Positions 11,808 to 12,068 of a stretch of 12,068 bases of DNA are shown piece after piece. Made by a program: the position numbers and the translations under genes. The notes under the pieces are model-generated. The model saw nothing but the letters and a program-made list of their open reading frames with translations. It did not search any database and had not been told where the DNA came from. Source of the DNA: an uncultured Capnocytophaga sp. (GTDB taxonomy: Bacteria; Bacteroidota; Bacteroidia; Flavobacteriales; Flavobacteriaceae); contig NZ_CALHGG010000119.1 of the NCBI RefSeq assembly GCF_938029845.1, forward strand, positions 1-12,068, given 5' to 3'. Each line of letters opens with the position of its first letter. Within the stretch, counting starts at the first letter, position 1.

Positions 11808-12068
11808 ACTTGTCCATACGTACAATTCTTGGTTGGAAAGTACCGATGATAGCTACCAAATCGCTTTGAGAAGCCATTACGGTTTCTATGTTCTTATACG
11901 CCATAGGGGCTTCTTCGGCATTGCCTCCGATGAGGGTAATATCTTTGGCTTTGAGGGCTTTTTTGATGTCGGAACTGGTAAAACGGTTCTTGCTCTCATT
12001 GCGCGAGAAAGCCCGCCCTGCCCCGTGTGAAGCCGAATCGAAACTCTCGGCATTGCCTTTGCCGCGCA
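11806..12068 (-). CDS. rtcB: RNA-splicing ligase RtcB, C-terminal end (partial)
   Basis: The C-terminal 87 codons are present; the start lies beyond the right edge. RtcB joins RNA 2',3'-cyclic phosphate or 3'-phosphate ends to 5'-hydroxyl ends using GTP and a divalent metal (manganese). The motif SASHGAGRAFSR contains the histidine that receives GMP (His337 in E. coli). It is followed by 72 residues here, close to the 71 after that histidine in E. coli, so the end is complete. Further family features are the LIGGNAEEAPMAYKNIETVM stretch and the terminal GTFQPRIVRM. The stop is TAG at 11808-11806, overlapped by the inverted repeat. It is probably the core gene that borders the accessory cluster. 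Confidence 0.96.
   Translation of the reverse strand, partial: RGKGNAESFDSASHGAGRAFSRNESKNRFTSSDIKKALKAKDITLIGGNAEEAPMAYKNIETVMASQSDLVAIIGTFQPRIVRMDK

Overview
The base composition is AT-rich. Promoters carry the Bacteroidota-type -7 box TAnnTTTG, ribosome-binding sites are A-rich and weak, and several families are typical of Flavobacteriia. This points to a member of the Bacteroidota, plausibly Capnocytophaga-like; the genus is inference. Every gene I can support lies on the minus strand, so transcription runs from high to low coordinates.

In the direction of transcription, the window opens at its right edge with the C-terminal end of the RNA ligase gene rtcB. Next come an ankyrin-repeat protein with its own promoter, a SUKH (SMI1/KNR4) protein, a DUF4272-type protein and a DoxX-like membrane protein. 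A REP-like hairpin then precedes an AT-rich gene that looks frameshifted near its start; joining the two frames restores a Cys-x2-Cys...Thr-Gly-Glu...Cys module. After that come a conserved phage-type hypothetical gene, a gene with two UBA-like helical units, and two tandem 460-residue SUKH/HEAT-like paralogues with an exact 1483-base period.

The most interesting part is 2339-3604. A promoter and a perfect dyad precede a small acidic protein with an aromatic tail, a SecB-like chaperone and a 180-residue protein that resembles part of an ADP-ribosyltransferase fold. A strong intrinsic terminator sits inside the 3' end of the small gene. This could be a chaperone-controlled toxin-antitoxin-like operon; that is inference. 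Downstream lie an O6-alkylguanine-DNA alkyltransferase (ogt), a small membrane protein, a DMP19/DUF4375-type protein, another SUKH protein, a two-repeat hypothetical protein, and the first 17 codons of one more gene.

The density of SUKH, DUF4375, DUF4272 and ankyrin proteins, with changing base composition from gene to gene, is what accessory islands of immunity genes for polymorphic toxins look like. No toxin carrier, transposase, integrase, tRNA, rRNA or CRISPR array is visible. No gene-free stretch exceeds 160 bases.
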